Assembly: GCA_019914995.1 (NCBI GenBank)
Contig: CM034137.1
Span: 4,677,155-4,741,154, forward strand
DNA from: Acanthochlamys bracteata
Taxonomy: Eukaryota; Streptophyta; Magnoliopsida; Pandanales; Velloziaceae
Reading direction: 5' to 3'
DNA length: 64,000 bases
Shown here: positions 22,801 to 33,611 of the stretch, one piece after another
Position numbering within the stretch: position 1 is the first letter of the stretch
Layout of the letters: each line of letters starts with the position of its first letter
Notes under the pieces: model-generated
Seen by the model: only the letters and a program-made list of their open reading frames with translations
Told to the model about the DNA's origin: nothing
The model's database searches: none
Made by a program: the position numbers and the translations under genes

Positions 22801-25660
22801 TTGGCTTCTGAAGAAATCTCTGTTTGTCCTTTTTCTTGTTGCTGTTCCATTCCAGTGATACTCCTAACCTCCTTATGGACAATTTCTTCTTCATAGTTTG
22901 ATGAAATTCTCTTTGCAAAGTCCTTCGTCTCTCTCTCTTCTTGGGTTTGTGCATGTTCATTAGACATGATTTTGTAGGTTGCAGATTCTTCTTCTGGATA
23001 ATGTGCTACATAAAATCCTTCATCACTGGTGCCATACTCTTTTGAAGGCACTTCTTTTGAAGATTCAAATGAATCAACCTTGACTTGGCTATGGTCATTC
23101 AGCTGTGAAGCATTGTCTTTCTCATTTAAAGTCTTCTTTACAGCATCAGCAGGTTGATTATCTTCGTTTTCATCATCTGTCTCAACTGGTGTTTCTGTTT
23201 TCAAAGGGGCTAGATATTGTTGATCTTTCTCCCCTTGAATCATTGTCGATGAGGCTGGTATTTCTGTGGTAGCACCATGAAAGACTTCTTTTGCCTTTCC
23301 AACACTTGTTTGCTTCTCGCAGCTGCCCATGATCTCTTCATGTTCAGAAGTCTTGTCAGTATCAGTTTTCTTCTTGTTATCCTCTTTTGATACCTCAAAC
23401 ACATCCTTGATAGTAAATTTGTCGTTGTAATTAGGAGCTTTACGCATGTAGTCATCCTCTACCAACTGATGATTTGTAATGATTTCATCTTCTTCCTCTT
23501 TACCATCATCTGCACGATGATCAGACGTTGTTGCTTCATTTTTTATCATTTCTTCCTTCACTGGGAGTTCATCTTCTGTAGAGATTTGAATTTCTGGAAT
23601 TTCTTTTGCATTAAAATTTTGTCTGTCCAAGGCACCAGTTGAAGTTTTATACATCTTTTCTGCAGGATTCTGGAACCTGGAGGGTGTCGGAACTGAATAT
23701 TCACCATCAGAAGTAAATGACTTTGCAACAAAAACTTTAGTATCGTTTGGGCTGTGGACATCACCAATAGATATGGCACTTTCATATGGTAAGTCTCTGG
23801 ACAGTTCTAATTTTTGAACTGCAGCTTTCTCAGCTTCAGCCGGTTCATCACATTTTGTGCCCTCATGCACCAACTGCAGATGACATGAAATAAGCATATA
23901 AAAGGGAGAAGGAACAAGGAAACCGGAATGTAGCTGGACTGCTTATTTATTTCAAGTTGCGTAATTCCTGTCAAGCATTAATGGCTTGTTATATGCATAG
24001 CATGATGCCTGTCAAGCTCTAATGACTCTGTTTCTTGGGAGATTATTTGAATCCAAACTGACCTCTAGGCTGCCTGACAAAAAACCTGCTAATGGTAGTG
24101 GCTTAAAGAAATGGACCATCATTTGCAGATTTGATCGTGTATGATGCATATCTTCTATGACAACTGCCTCTTGCTATTTTCACTCGTAAGACTCAGCTAC
24201 TCAGTTTTTACTGGTCAAAACATTTTAAAACTTGTAACTTATGAAGCAGTTGAGGCTTGAGTGATTGATGTTTGAGTTATGTAATATCAGATTTCCTATC
24301 TGAAAGCAATCTTTGAAGGTACAAGTATTTGGATATAGTGGCTGCATACGGTTGAGGGATTCCACTATTAAACTACATAGCCTTTCAATTCTTCCTGACA
24401 CATTTTCTGAAGCAGTTCGATCTTCTTGACATGTTAAATTACTATATCTTTTTTTCTCACTGAATCCCTTCTTTCACAATAGCAATTTCCATCGCAAGTT
24501 AGCTGCTTGTTAATTTTGAATTTTAGGTGGAATAACTATATTCCCTGTGGCTAATCTCTTCGGAGGTGTTTGAGAGTGCTCTAGAAAAGTTTTTTTTTTT
24601 AAATAAAAGATTTTTATTCTACTTCAAAAATTAAATTTTATTTTTTATTTAAAAAAAATAAATAATAATAAATTTTTATTATGTAAAACTTTTTTGTATT
24701 TTTTAAATTTTAAAATCAATTCTGTAAAATGTTATAAAAAATTTATTGAAACGCTTAAAATAAAATGTTAGAAAAGAGCTTTCGGAGAACGCACTGGCAC
24801 CTTTCATTAAGAGGCCTTTATTCATGTTATACGGAATTCCTTCAAGGTAAGCTTTTGGTTTTGCAATACCACATTGTTTATCCAGTCTACGATGTGAGCT
24901 TGATGTTAAGGGTACTTCAGGAAACCATTTCACCAGAGTATTTTCTCAAAAGAAATAAACGGGGACTGTTTTTAAGTGTAAAATACAATCTCAAGTAGCA
25001 GCAAAATAAAGGCCTAGAGTCATGTTATCAGATAATAAAGGGTAAACGTTAGACGAAGGATACTTTTAAGTAAACTCACTTTAAATTTCTTGATGTAAAT
25101 GCAGCTATAAGTTCTTCATAGTTCGATGCATAAATATCCTGATGGAATCTACTGACTAAGGAATAACTCGGTTCTTTGTTAATATTTGGTTCTTGACTAT
25201 AGGTGAAGAAAAAAAAGTTTTAATAATTTATGATCTAAGGGAGTGTGGCTTCATTAATATCTCACAGCTACTTAGAAATAACATCACTAAGGACCTTGAT
25301 CCAATCATTATGGGTGGTTACCTTCTAGGGGAAGGAGGATATAGCTTCATGCTTGCTAATTTTGGTCTTTCATATTTCAATGCTTTATTATCTACTCTAA
25401 CCTGCTGCTGCAAGTTCAATTGCTATATGATAGTGGAAAGAATAGTTGCTATTGAAGTCTGCCTCTCCAATTTACATGATCTTTCAGTTATTGTTGCATA
25501 GACAACACAGACTGGAATTTCGAGATCGTCACTAAGAACCATTCCAATGCCTTTTCAAGTAACACTAAATCAGAGATGCAGATGCTATGAAGATATGAAA
25601 GCACAGCAAATTCTGAGTGGTGTTACTAACCTCTTCTGAGATGGGTTCTGAACTTGCCAT
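10890..25660 (-). CDS. giant acidic low-complexity protein gene, 15 coding exons
   Basis: The coding exons, transcript order reversed, are: 25631-25660, 21864-23873, 20885-21142, 20536-20724, 19508-19930, 18470-19309, 17920-18069, 17001-17684, 16579-16920, 16020-16508, 15314-15913, 14716-15222, 14092-14421, 13498-13977 and 10890-13418. They join in one frame to about 3,286 residues from MASSEPISEE to a TAG at 10890-10892. Each boundary has GT and AG, and every exon is a multiple of three (phase 0). The protein is rich in Glu, Lys, Asp, Ser, Thr and Gln. It has no signal peptide, membrane span or catalytic motif and is probably disordered. Its only compact segment is the basic C-terminus, reading 'SGVSSKLKYSFAKVKKVITG'. 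Exon 1 lies 1.8 kb from exon 2. I do not recognise the family; similar plant proteins are often auto-named titin-like or futsch-like. A scaffold or cytoskeletal role is speculation. Missed small exons or splitting into two genes remain possible. Confidence 0.75.
11650..12520 (-). repeat. internal protein repeats in last exon of giant gene
   Basis: Three units headed by LPHIPSE (12496-12516), LPCIPSE (12171-12191) and LPHLQSE (11772-11792) are spaced 325 and 399 bp apart. Each continues with a Val-rich step, then 'E.PSE', Ser/Gln-rich residues and a 'V-E-K-x-x-x-x-x-S-E' pattern. Copies are diverged but collinear. Confidence 0.65.
15314..17684 (-). repeat. tandemly duplicated exons inside the giant gene
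   Basis: Exons 16579-16920, 16020-16508 and 15314-15913 begin alike (DQGTLSAPEE, IQDTSLEPQD, TKDTSSEPRD). They continue with EL-LNxHEQxxxxED/AxSSTxEA and are preceded by near-identical acceptors ending tttgctgcag. The latter two also share 'EKQDEKLAPE.VP' and are alignable at DNA level. The ends of exons 17001-17684 (GYIPERVIEKSNGSEG), 16020-16508 (RCLPEKVIEKDEILEG) and 16579-16920 (GCSPDVTEKHEELEE) also match. Serial duplication of a phase-0 exon explains this. Confidence 0.75.
18246..18357 (-). other. possible extra exon or relic exon in giant-gene intron
   Basis: On the minus strand an open segment starts after ctccag and reads IPEKFLKESEDDKM, then runs to a GT. Its 112-bp length is not a multiple of three, unlike every other exon. 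Using it would shift frame, so it was not included in the gene model. Confidence 0.25.
24565..24785. mobile_element. MITE-like repeat (family 1) in intron 1 of giant gene
   Basis: This AT-rich block begins 'aggtgtttgagagtgctct' and shares 'atgtaaaacttttttgt' and the family end structure. It lies in the 1.76-kb intron between exons 1 and 2. Confidence 0.5.
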
Positions 25661-27640
25661 CGGTTTGTGAATTTGCTGCAGGTAGCCGGAGAAGAACCTG
25701 CTTCAAGATGGGAGAACACAAAGGGAGTAAAAGTAAGTACCAACCAAAGATGCTAATTCATATTCTCATGTAGATGTTGGATTTAGTTAAGAAATATATG
25801 CCACATGGGTTGTCATTAGTGATGTAGTGCAAGGACACCAGAAGAGTTCAAAAAGGTGCTTAACTATTGGCTTCTGTACATAGGCTAGCAGGTAGAAGAG
25901 TTACATATGAGATGGCACAATGCCGCCTACTTTGATTTTCTATTTTGCTTTCGGGTCAGACGCAATGCCTTTCAAATAGTTGCTTGATGGGATTCCTGCA
26001 ACCTCTTTGTTTAGAATTACAGGGAATGCCACTATTTCTAACTTTTTGCTTTTGGAAAGAAAGGAATGGAAATGTACTTTCACTTTTGTCAGATTATCAA
26101 TATTTGCTCCTAGAGAAAAGTGCTGGGGTCAATAACTTTCGTGACAGAACTGCTTTATACGTGTTTCAAGTCGGTGGAATTTCAGTTTCTTCAGTCAAAA
26201 TTAAAGTTTTATCAACTTTTTATGTTTTAATTACAAGTAAAATTAAAAATTCGAGTTTTCAGTTCTATATAAATAGAATTTAAATTTCACTATATTTTTC
26301 TTTTTGAATTCACTTCTAACACATTTCAAGAATCAATTAAAATATAAAAATTAAATTCTACTTTCTATTTTTTATTTTCATAAAATTCAGTTACGAGTAT
26401 TTCAAACACGTTCTTTCTGAAAGTATTCGTAATAAAAGTTGATGTAAACTGTTGCTCGTTGTAAAAGTTAAATAGAGGATGCTTAATTTGGAAATCAAGG
26501 TATTTGAATTGTCTTAAATTCTCTTGCTGTCTTATCAACTCTAATATCAATTGGGATTATAGATCTCTACTTTTTTCGGCTGATTGGTTGATTTCAGTGT
26601 GCCAATTTTATGAGTTCATCATATATATATATGTTGTCAGGGTACACTGGATTATGGAAGAAAACCTTATCACATGACGAAGAACAGAATGATGAAGAAA
26701 GATCTCTAATAAAAGTCTTAGTTAAGGAATCATGGCAATTGAGTTTTTCGTCATTTTCATTTCAGAATCAGTGGGTATTCTAACAGTTCTCAGGCTGAAA
26801 ATGTTTGGAAAATTAAATATTGTTGATGAAAAGTATAAATAAAACCTTATCCTTTCTCTTTCGTTAAACGACCATCATGGTTGGCATTTTTAATTTGTTG
26901 ATGAAGATTTCATTCACAATTATATTAGATGTTAAATTTAAATCTAAATAAATGTCAAAATTGCAGATCTAACTAACAACTGGAGACGCAGACTAATGAT
27001 GCCTTGATTATCTACAGAACGCCTGCTTTCACATCTGGTTGCTCAAGATATGCATCGTATGATCGTGATGCTTGAAGCAATTGCAAACATTCGTCCATGA
27101 CCATATTCCATGGTTATCTACCTAGTCTTATTTTTGTTTTTCCTTTTCTTTTCTTAATATATACCCAGCTATTTGCTATTTTAATAATGTTGGAAGTGTA
27201 CAAACAGATTTTATAATCTATTTTGAAACATTGATACTTAAATCTTATCAAGTTTTTAATTGCAAAAACAAATTCCATGCCAAGCAGTTGATCAACTAGA
27301 AGATTCGTAAGGGCTTCTGACCTTTGTTTAAGTATACATCAAGTTTATTCAAAAAAATATCATAAACCACATCTTTATGTAAGGTAGTCCGAAAAGTACG
27401 TTTTATATTTTTGCCAAGACGAAAGAATGTTCTTAAATTATGAGAAAAAACACGAGTATGAACCAAGACAAAAGTAGAGTTGCCATCACTTGTCATTCCT
27501 CTTGCACACCAATTATATTCATTGAGCAAGTAGAAGTTGATAGGAAACAGTCGGAAACCAAGAGAATCTGAATATAGAGAAGGATCTTTATAATCTAGCA
27601 GTCTAGTTAGGCAGAAGTTTAGAATTATTTGTATCATTGG
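25661..27640. other. 5' flank of giant gene and intergenic, no clear gene
   Basis: Sequence right of the ATG (cat at 25658-25660) should hold the 5' UTR and promoter of the minus-strand gene. A tttgctgcag at about 25670-25680 is on the opposite strand to the gene, and I could not place a TATA box. Frames at 25945-26283 and 27296-27637 have no recognisable domain. A short minus-strand frame at 27012-27104 reads like a gene fragment (see findings). Confidence 0.4.
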
Positions 27641-27648
27641 TCCATAAA

Positions 27649-28432
27649 TAGGGGTGGCAATATGAGTTAAAAGTTTAGATTCAAATAAACATATTTAATA
27701 CTCGGATCAAACAATCAATTAATCTGACTAACATATTTATATGAGTCAAAACTGTATTCTAATACAACCGAACGGGATCGATTCCCATACTAAAAGAATT
27801 GCCAACTTCTTAAGAATAAGCATCTCATAATTATAAGCACATACTCATTTCAGCATTCAGCTAATGTGGGACTATTAAGTAGCGTGAGCTGTTAAACCCA
27901 CAAGACAGAGTTCACTCGGCCAAACCCAAAACGAGTTGCTGGCCTATCTCCAAGTTAGCTAGTTCGTCTTTCATTCGGGCCCATCAACCCCACACGCTAC
28001 TAATCCGAACCTAACGTAACTTGAAGACCCAACAATTAATTAAAATTATTAAAAAGAGAACCATAATTATCAACTTCTCATAATAATATATGAAAGTTGT
28101 TAGGTACTATACATTCAAAATAAGAAAATTTTGATTTTACTAAACATTTATAAATTATGTAAAAAATTAATAATAACTATAATAAAGTAAGAAAAAAATT
28201 ATATAAATCAAAGCAAGATAAATATTGGCATTTTAAATGTTTTCTAATTATTAGCTAGAAACGAATTATACGGATTAATTTTGTATTAATCCGAAATTGA
28301 CTCGAATTTTTTTAATTATCGAATCGATTTAAGATAGACACAAATTAACTTGAGCCCGTCTAAAGTTTAACTCAAAGCCAATAAATCGGTTTCATATTGA
28401 GTTGCAAGTCGGATCATATACTACCACCCGTA
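27649..28432. mobile_element. non-autonomous hAT-like element
   Basis: Imperfect terminal inverted repeats are TAGGGGTGGCAAT at the left and, on the opposite strand at the right, TACGGGTGGTAGT. The flanks TCCATAAA (27641-27648) and TCTATAAG (28433-28440) agree at 6 of 8 bases, consistent with an old 8-bp target duplication as made by hAT transposases. The element is 784 bp and has no transposase frame. Confidence 0.6.
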
Positions 28433-29914
28433 TCTATAAGCAAAGGGATGACCATAGACGAGTATTGTGATCATTTTATGACTCATTCGCTAATTTTTTC
28501 TTTTTATTTTGTATCTTTTTTCTGGCTGGCTACATTTTTTTCATTTTTTTTCTTCAATCACTACTATATGACTCGTTGAAATTTTATAGTTCAGTATTTA
28601 ATCTATCCAACTTATCTAGCAGATTCGTCAAGATTAAGACTCTGTATTATTTTCTAAATGAAATCTTTTCGAGTTTCTAGTTAGGTGGGGAAAAGTTATC
28701 ATCAAAGCTAGTTCTACTTTATGGCTCTCCTAATTTCGGTTACATAGAATACTAAAAGTGGACAAACACTTCATGTTCATGCATGCATCTCGATTGCTAA
28801 ACTTCTTTTATCTTTTAAAAATTCAGACAGATATTTTAACAAGAAAAAAAATGAAAAGGAGAAACTTTTATGGGGATCATGAGTAGTCTAAGAAAGTGAG
28901 CTGCGTGATCAAGCAGGTAAGGTCCAAAAATCTGGTGGTGCCCATGAGCTGTGGAACATCTATCTGGCTGCATGTAACAGCATTCCGATTGGCCGCCGCC
29001 CTTCTTGTTCAATTTGGACGGCATGACTTCAGAGAACACGTTAGACTGCATACCTTTATTGGATAAGGAAAGAAAAGGACCATGGTGAGCCAGAGAGAAG
29101 CCTGACACGGATGGAGCTTGCTCTTGTAAGTTCCATCTATTCACTTCCTATGCTGAATGGATTAGCTCAATTGCAGGTTGGAATGGTTTTGTCCAGCTAA
29201 CTGGTTTATAAAAATAGGAAAAGGCATCGAATTAAGTATTTTCAAACATTTTAAACTGTTAAAATTTTGAGTTGGTTTTATAGTATTCAATTGAAGTACA
29301 GATCAAAGTCCAGATTAATTTGGCGCTGAGATGTTGACATCGTCCTTTCGTATGGTTGCCTACCTACTGTCGGCGTATTGATTGATTTCACTCAAGCTTC
29401 AGCTGATATCTTACGGACATTACAAGCTAGCGATAACATTAGAAATGTTACGAAATTCCACTTGTTAAATATTCTGAGAATAAAAACTGCTTTCATATAT
29501 CCAGTAAGTTCTGTAAAGCAGATGATTTGGGCCGCATTCGGCCGGCCATCTAAATAATTATGAACTACAGGCTTTGGGTTGAACTCTGCTCATTGAATTC
29601 TGAAATGGGCCGTATTTGTTCCCCTAAAAGTCCTACACAAGTACCTTTTTCTCCTTACGGGCGAGTTTACTATCACCACAAAATTTATTTTTTTTAAATT
29701 TATTTTTAATATAAAATAATCAATTTTAAAATAATTTTTTTATTATAATTTTTCTAAATTCAATTTAAAACTTACTATTAATATAAAAATTTATTTTTTA
29801 ATTAAATATTTTAAATTTTAATTTAATTTTTAAAATTAAATTTCTAAAAACTTAAGTTCGTTGAGTTTATCCATAGGTAAACACGCCCTGCACCATTCTC
29901 TCCATCCTTTTAGA
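28433..29914. other. intergenic; one unassigned frame at 28836-29144
   Basis: A 102-residue minus-strand frame beginning MNRWNLQEQAPSVSG and ending FHFFSC lies at 28836-29144, in sequence less AT-rich than its surroundings. It matches no family I know. It may be a decayed gene or chance. The part from 29660 to 29880 is a homopolymer-rich AT repeat bounded by 'gcgagtttac' and 'gtaaacacgc', resembling 51365-51590. Confidence 0.3.
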
Positions 29915-30172
29915 GACTGTTTGGCGCAGCTTACATAAGCTGCTGCTTATCAACTTTTCTCTATTACACGTTTTTTAATATATATTTTATAAGTATATAA
30001 AAAATTTATTTAAAAATTTAGAAAGTATAAAAAAATTTTACGAGATCTTTTTATTGTATATTTTTATTATTTTTTTGAAAGTAAAAAAAATAGAACTCAT
30101 TTTTCAAAAAAGACAAAAATATCTTCTATTTAGAAAAGCTCTATTTCATAAGCACTCCCAAACACCCACTTA
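29915..30172. mobile_element. MITE-like repeat (family 1) upstream of the SMR gene
   Basis: It begins 'gactgtttggcgcagcttac' and ends 'cataagcactcccaaacacc', so its ends form a loose inverted repeat. The core 'tttacgagatctttttattg' matches the other copies. It ends within about 50 bp of the pyrimidine-rich leader of the SMR gene. Confidence 0.6.
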
Positions 30173-30214
30173 ATCTTCTGGTCACGAGTTTCCTCATCTC
30201 TGAACAAATTTTCT

Positions 30215-30285
30215 CCATTCTACCTCTCCTCTCCTCTCCTCTCTCTCTCTCTCTTTCCCTCCTCTCTTTCTCTCTCTGTATTGCT
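30215..30285. repeat. (CT)n-rich leader tract
   Basis: CTCTC-type repeats run through this stretch of the probable 5' UTR of the SMR gene. Confidence 0.7.
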
Positions 30286-30591
30286 TTGTTGAGCTTTGAT
30301 CCTTTTCTTCTTTGCAACCACTTCACTTTTGCATGATTATTATTTTATCCTAGTTATACATCATCTTTATTTTCATCAGTCTTGAACTCTTTCTTTCCTG
30401 AGCTTTTCTATCTTGGCTTTTCTTCTTCACCTTTTTCACTTAGCTTTTACTTGTTAATTTCTGTTATTTAGAATCACAAGTCATAAACAACAGCACTGTA
30501 GTTTTAAAACAACCCTGGCATTGTTCCACTACTGATCATTTTTGTGTCTCTACTACAGCTAGGTTACACCAAAGAAATCAGCTGGATATAC

Positions 30592-30927
30592 ATGGGTACG
30601 AAAAAGAAGCATGAAGTCCGAGTAGCTGATGATCCAGCCGAAAGATCGATATGCGTCTTGGCCCAGATCCCTCTGAAGAATAAAAAGACCAAAGCGTTAA
30701 TAGACGGCAATTATAAAGATGAAGAAGAAGAAGAAATTGTTGAAAATTAGAGTTTGCAGATGACTCCTAGAGGAAGAGAAGCTAGGATATTCGAGAAATT
30801 TCTATGCCCACCAGCTCCAAAGAAGCCAAAGCCTTCACTCAGATGCCGCCATCTTGGTGAAATTCAGTTCTTCAGCCCGCCAGACTTGGAATCAGTGTTT
30901 ATTCCCAGAGCTCAGAGAGTCAAGTGA
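30592..30927 (+). pseudogene. SIAMESE-related CDK inhibitor with an in-frame TAG
   Basis: From ATG 30592 the frame encodes a small basic protein. Codon 53 (30748-30750) is TAG, and the same frame then continues open to TGA at 30925-30927, 111 codons before the terminal stop. After the TAG come TPRGREARIFEKFLCPPAPKKPKP and a C-terminus with FFSPPDLESVFIPRAQ. The CPPAPKK box and the FFxPPDLExVF cyclin/CDK-binding-type end are hallmarks of plant SIM/SMR inhibitors. The acidic stretch (DEEEEE) just before the stop is also typical. These nuclear proteins bind CDK-cyclin complexes and promote endoreduplication. The arrangement implies a recent nonsense mutation, since no other lesion is seen. An intron is unlikely because the removable segment would be about 21 bp and family members are usually intronless. 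Readthrough or sequencing error remain possible. Confidence 0.8.
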
Positions 30928-31451
30928 TTAAAGTACTAATTGCTGCGCGCAGACTGTGACAATCAGTGATCAGTGTTCTAGTTTCAACTAGAACTTCTTG
31001 TATAAAATAAGGTAGCTAGGTCGACATGTTCTCTAGCTAGTTTAGTGGTGTTATAAGAGTTAATCTCAGCAGTAGAATTGTACGAGTAATTGAGTAAGTA
31101 GCTGTAATTTTCTTGAACAATTTACAGCAGCTTAGAGTGTTAGGATTAGAAACCTTGCTTGATGATGAAGTACATAGATAGTTCAATTAATTTGTAAGTT
31201 ACTGAAGTTAATTAACGGTATAATTTCTTTTTCATTCTGCGAGTAGCTGTGGCATATGCTGCATGTAATACGTATATATTTGAATCCTCTTCTCACAGAT
31301 TCTGTCTTTTTCACAGTTTGAGTTTTAAAGGGGCCACGATATTATGGATTAAACTGTTATATCCTCGTTTATGATATTATATGCAGCAGATGTAAAACGT
31401 CCAAAATTATATGCTGCAAACTGGTAATATATATATATATATATATATATA
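30928..31451. other. 3' flank of SMR gene, then (TA)n tract
   Basis: No further coding sequence. A (TA)n microsatellite occupies about 31423-31451 and is the insertion site of the adjacent TRIM element. Confidence 0.5.
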
Positions 31452-31952
31452 TAACGAATTTAGATTTTTTTTCAAAATCAATTGGCAATCAGAAGAGTAA
31501 GCTAATATTTTTATGAATATCATCTTAGTACCATTGATAAGTAATGTGAGACTAAATCAATCTTAACATCTGCTATCCAGCGGAGCGTTTTTATATATTT
31601 TTTTAAATTGAATTGATGCGGACTACGTATCCTGTAATGAATTGGATGATAAAGCTACTTGTCCTAAAATGTAGCCGACAATTATTCTTTGAATGAAACG
31701 GAATATCTGCACTAAAATAAAGCGGGCTATTTTGTTTTGAAATAAAGCTAACTATAAAGGTCCTGAATAGATATGGATAATAAAGTTAGATTTAGGTTAC
31801 ATTTTGGGCCGATCCGGTCCAACCCGCTCTGATATCATTTGACGAATTTAGAATTTTTTTCAAAACCAATTAGCGATAAAAAGAGTGAGTCCAAATCTTT
31901 ATAAATATTATCTCATGACCATTGATAAGTAATGTGGGATTAAACCTGTCTT

Positions 31953-31956
<4 letters not shown>
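31452..31956 (-). mobile_element. TRIM (miniature LTR retrotransposon) copy 1
   Basis: Two 117-bp direct repeats, 31452-31568 and 31840-31956, bound a 271-bp non-coding interior. On the minus strand each repeat starts TGTTAAG and ends AATTCGT(T/C)A. Just inside the right-hand repeat the minus strand reads TGATATCAGAGC (31827-31838), one substitution from the initiator tRNA-Met primer-binding site. This makes the right repeat the 5' LTR. ATATA flanks both ends, consistent with a target duplication, although the target is itself (TA)n. Total length 505 bp, with no coding capacity. Confidence 0.85.
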
Positions 31957-31992
<36 letters not shown>

Positions 31993-32390
31993 TAGGGGCA
32001 CTTTCGGACACTCTCCTTCGGTTTATGGTTAGAGCGATCTCCAAATTTAATCTCCACCATTGGATATAAAATAATATTATTTAGAAATGTACTCATAAAA
32101 TTTTAGCCTAATCGGATCACGATTTTACCTATATACGATCACTTGATCAAGATAACAAAAATAATATAATATATATTTTTTGAAGTTTTATTTTCTGTCA
32201 TCTTGATAAGTGGCCGGATGGAGTTGAATTCGTTGTCCAACAAAGCTGAAATTTTGTGAGTACGTTGCTAACTCATAATTTTTCATATCTAACGGTGAAG
32301 AATATATTTGAAAATCATCGAGGCCATAAACGGAAAAGTAAGTACTACTAAAAAAAAGTGCTCCTATTCATATATATATATATATATAGA
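31957..32390. mobile_element. Micron-like MITE in a (TA)n tract, copy 1
   Basis: The body is 31985-32369, with (TA)n immediately on both sides. Its ends are inverted: GATAGGGGCACTTT at the left and, on the other strand at the right, GAATAGGAGCACTTT. An internal block contains 'ggccggatggagttgaattc' and 'catatctaacggtgaag'. Related blocks occur at 50717-51125, 42550-42715 and 44580-44720. Confidence 0.7.
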
Positions 32391-32615
32391 AGATTGGCTG
32401 CGTTTTAAATTCTTTTCATTCTAACTTTTTGTTTTATATTTACAAATAAATTTTTTATAATATTCTATAAAAATTTTAAAAGTATGAATAAATCCTATAT
32501 AATAATATCTTATTATTGCTTATATTTACTATTTTAAAAAAATTTATTTAAAAATCTTTAAAATATTTTTTAGTTTAGAATTTGTTTTTCTAAAAATACG
32601 CCTAAACATCTTCGA
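32388..32615. mobile_element. MITE-like repeat (family 1) copy
   Basis: It shares the core 'aataatatcttattattgct' and the end 'aaaatacgcctaaacatc'. Confidence 0.5.
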
Positions 32616-33433
32616 GAATAGTGCGTTTGTTCTTTTCCTCGTTGGAATTGTAATCTATGGTCTTATGCATATAATCATCTTCTTCTTTAACACGCAGCAT
32701 GTATTGAACTTCTTTTCACCGAGAGAGTGTGCAATGAATTAGAAAGAACCCAACGAAGATGAAGGTTCAACTGACTTTTTTTAAATAAGTTACACTACCA
32801 TGGTCCATGTCAAGAATCAACCTAGACCAGGTTAGATTGGAGTTAAAGAGTTTTAACTTAAGCTCTCTTTAGAATAGCTGAAAGAGTAAAGCTTTCTTTT
32901 TAAAAAAGGTTTTAAAAATTTATTTTCGTGACTTTTTGAAAAGTAAACTTTTGTACATACAATTATAATATAGCATACAATTTAATTATATTTTTCAAAC
33001 TTTTAAAAAATTTCTATGGAACTGTGTATGATTTTTCAGAGTTGAATAGTTCAAAATTTTGGTTGAACTAGAATGTCAAACTGTTCCTTATTTAGTAAAA
33101 AAATGTTTGGTACAAGTATGACAATCTGGCTTTGCAAATGTAAAGATTTTCACCGTTCAAATTTTCTTTTGTATAATATAATCACTTCAATTTTTCAGAT
33201 ACTTAACGCTAGAAATTACCAAGAAGCTAGGAACTCTTATAATAACAAAAGGAACTTTGGTTTATATTATAAGAAAGACAGGTGAAACGGAACTCGAGAG
33301 ATTGTGTCACGTAATTCAGCAGTGAGAAAACCTAGGATTTGTTTAATCCAATTTTTCCAACATGATAACGTTGTCCTCTAATTTGTAACGAACATAGGAT
33401 TCCTACATTATATTGTCCGAGGATAATGCCTCC
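32616..33433. other. intergenic, no gene seen
   Basis: AT-rich sequence with short frames only. Confidence 0.45.
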
Positions 33434-33438
33434 ATCCC

Positions 33439-33580
33439 TGTCACGCCCCTACTTAGAGCATGACATCATAATTGTCCCAACAGACTCAAAATGACAAATA
33501 CAAAAAATTTTCAAAATTTCGACAGCACTTCCCCTAAAACTCCAAAGATGTAAACACAAAATTTTAACATGAACAACACA

Positions 33581-33611
<31 letters not shown>

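Noticed and set aside
25193-25501. 102-residue frame on the plus strand
   Set aside because: It lies in an intron of the minus-strand giant gene, with no known domain and no supporting context.
30727-30760. Intron removing the TAG in the SMR gene
   Set aside because: The possible intron between the last GT and tttgcag is only about 21 bp, far too short for plant splicing.
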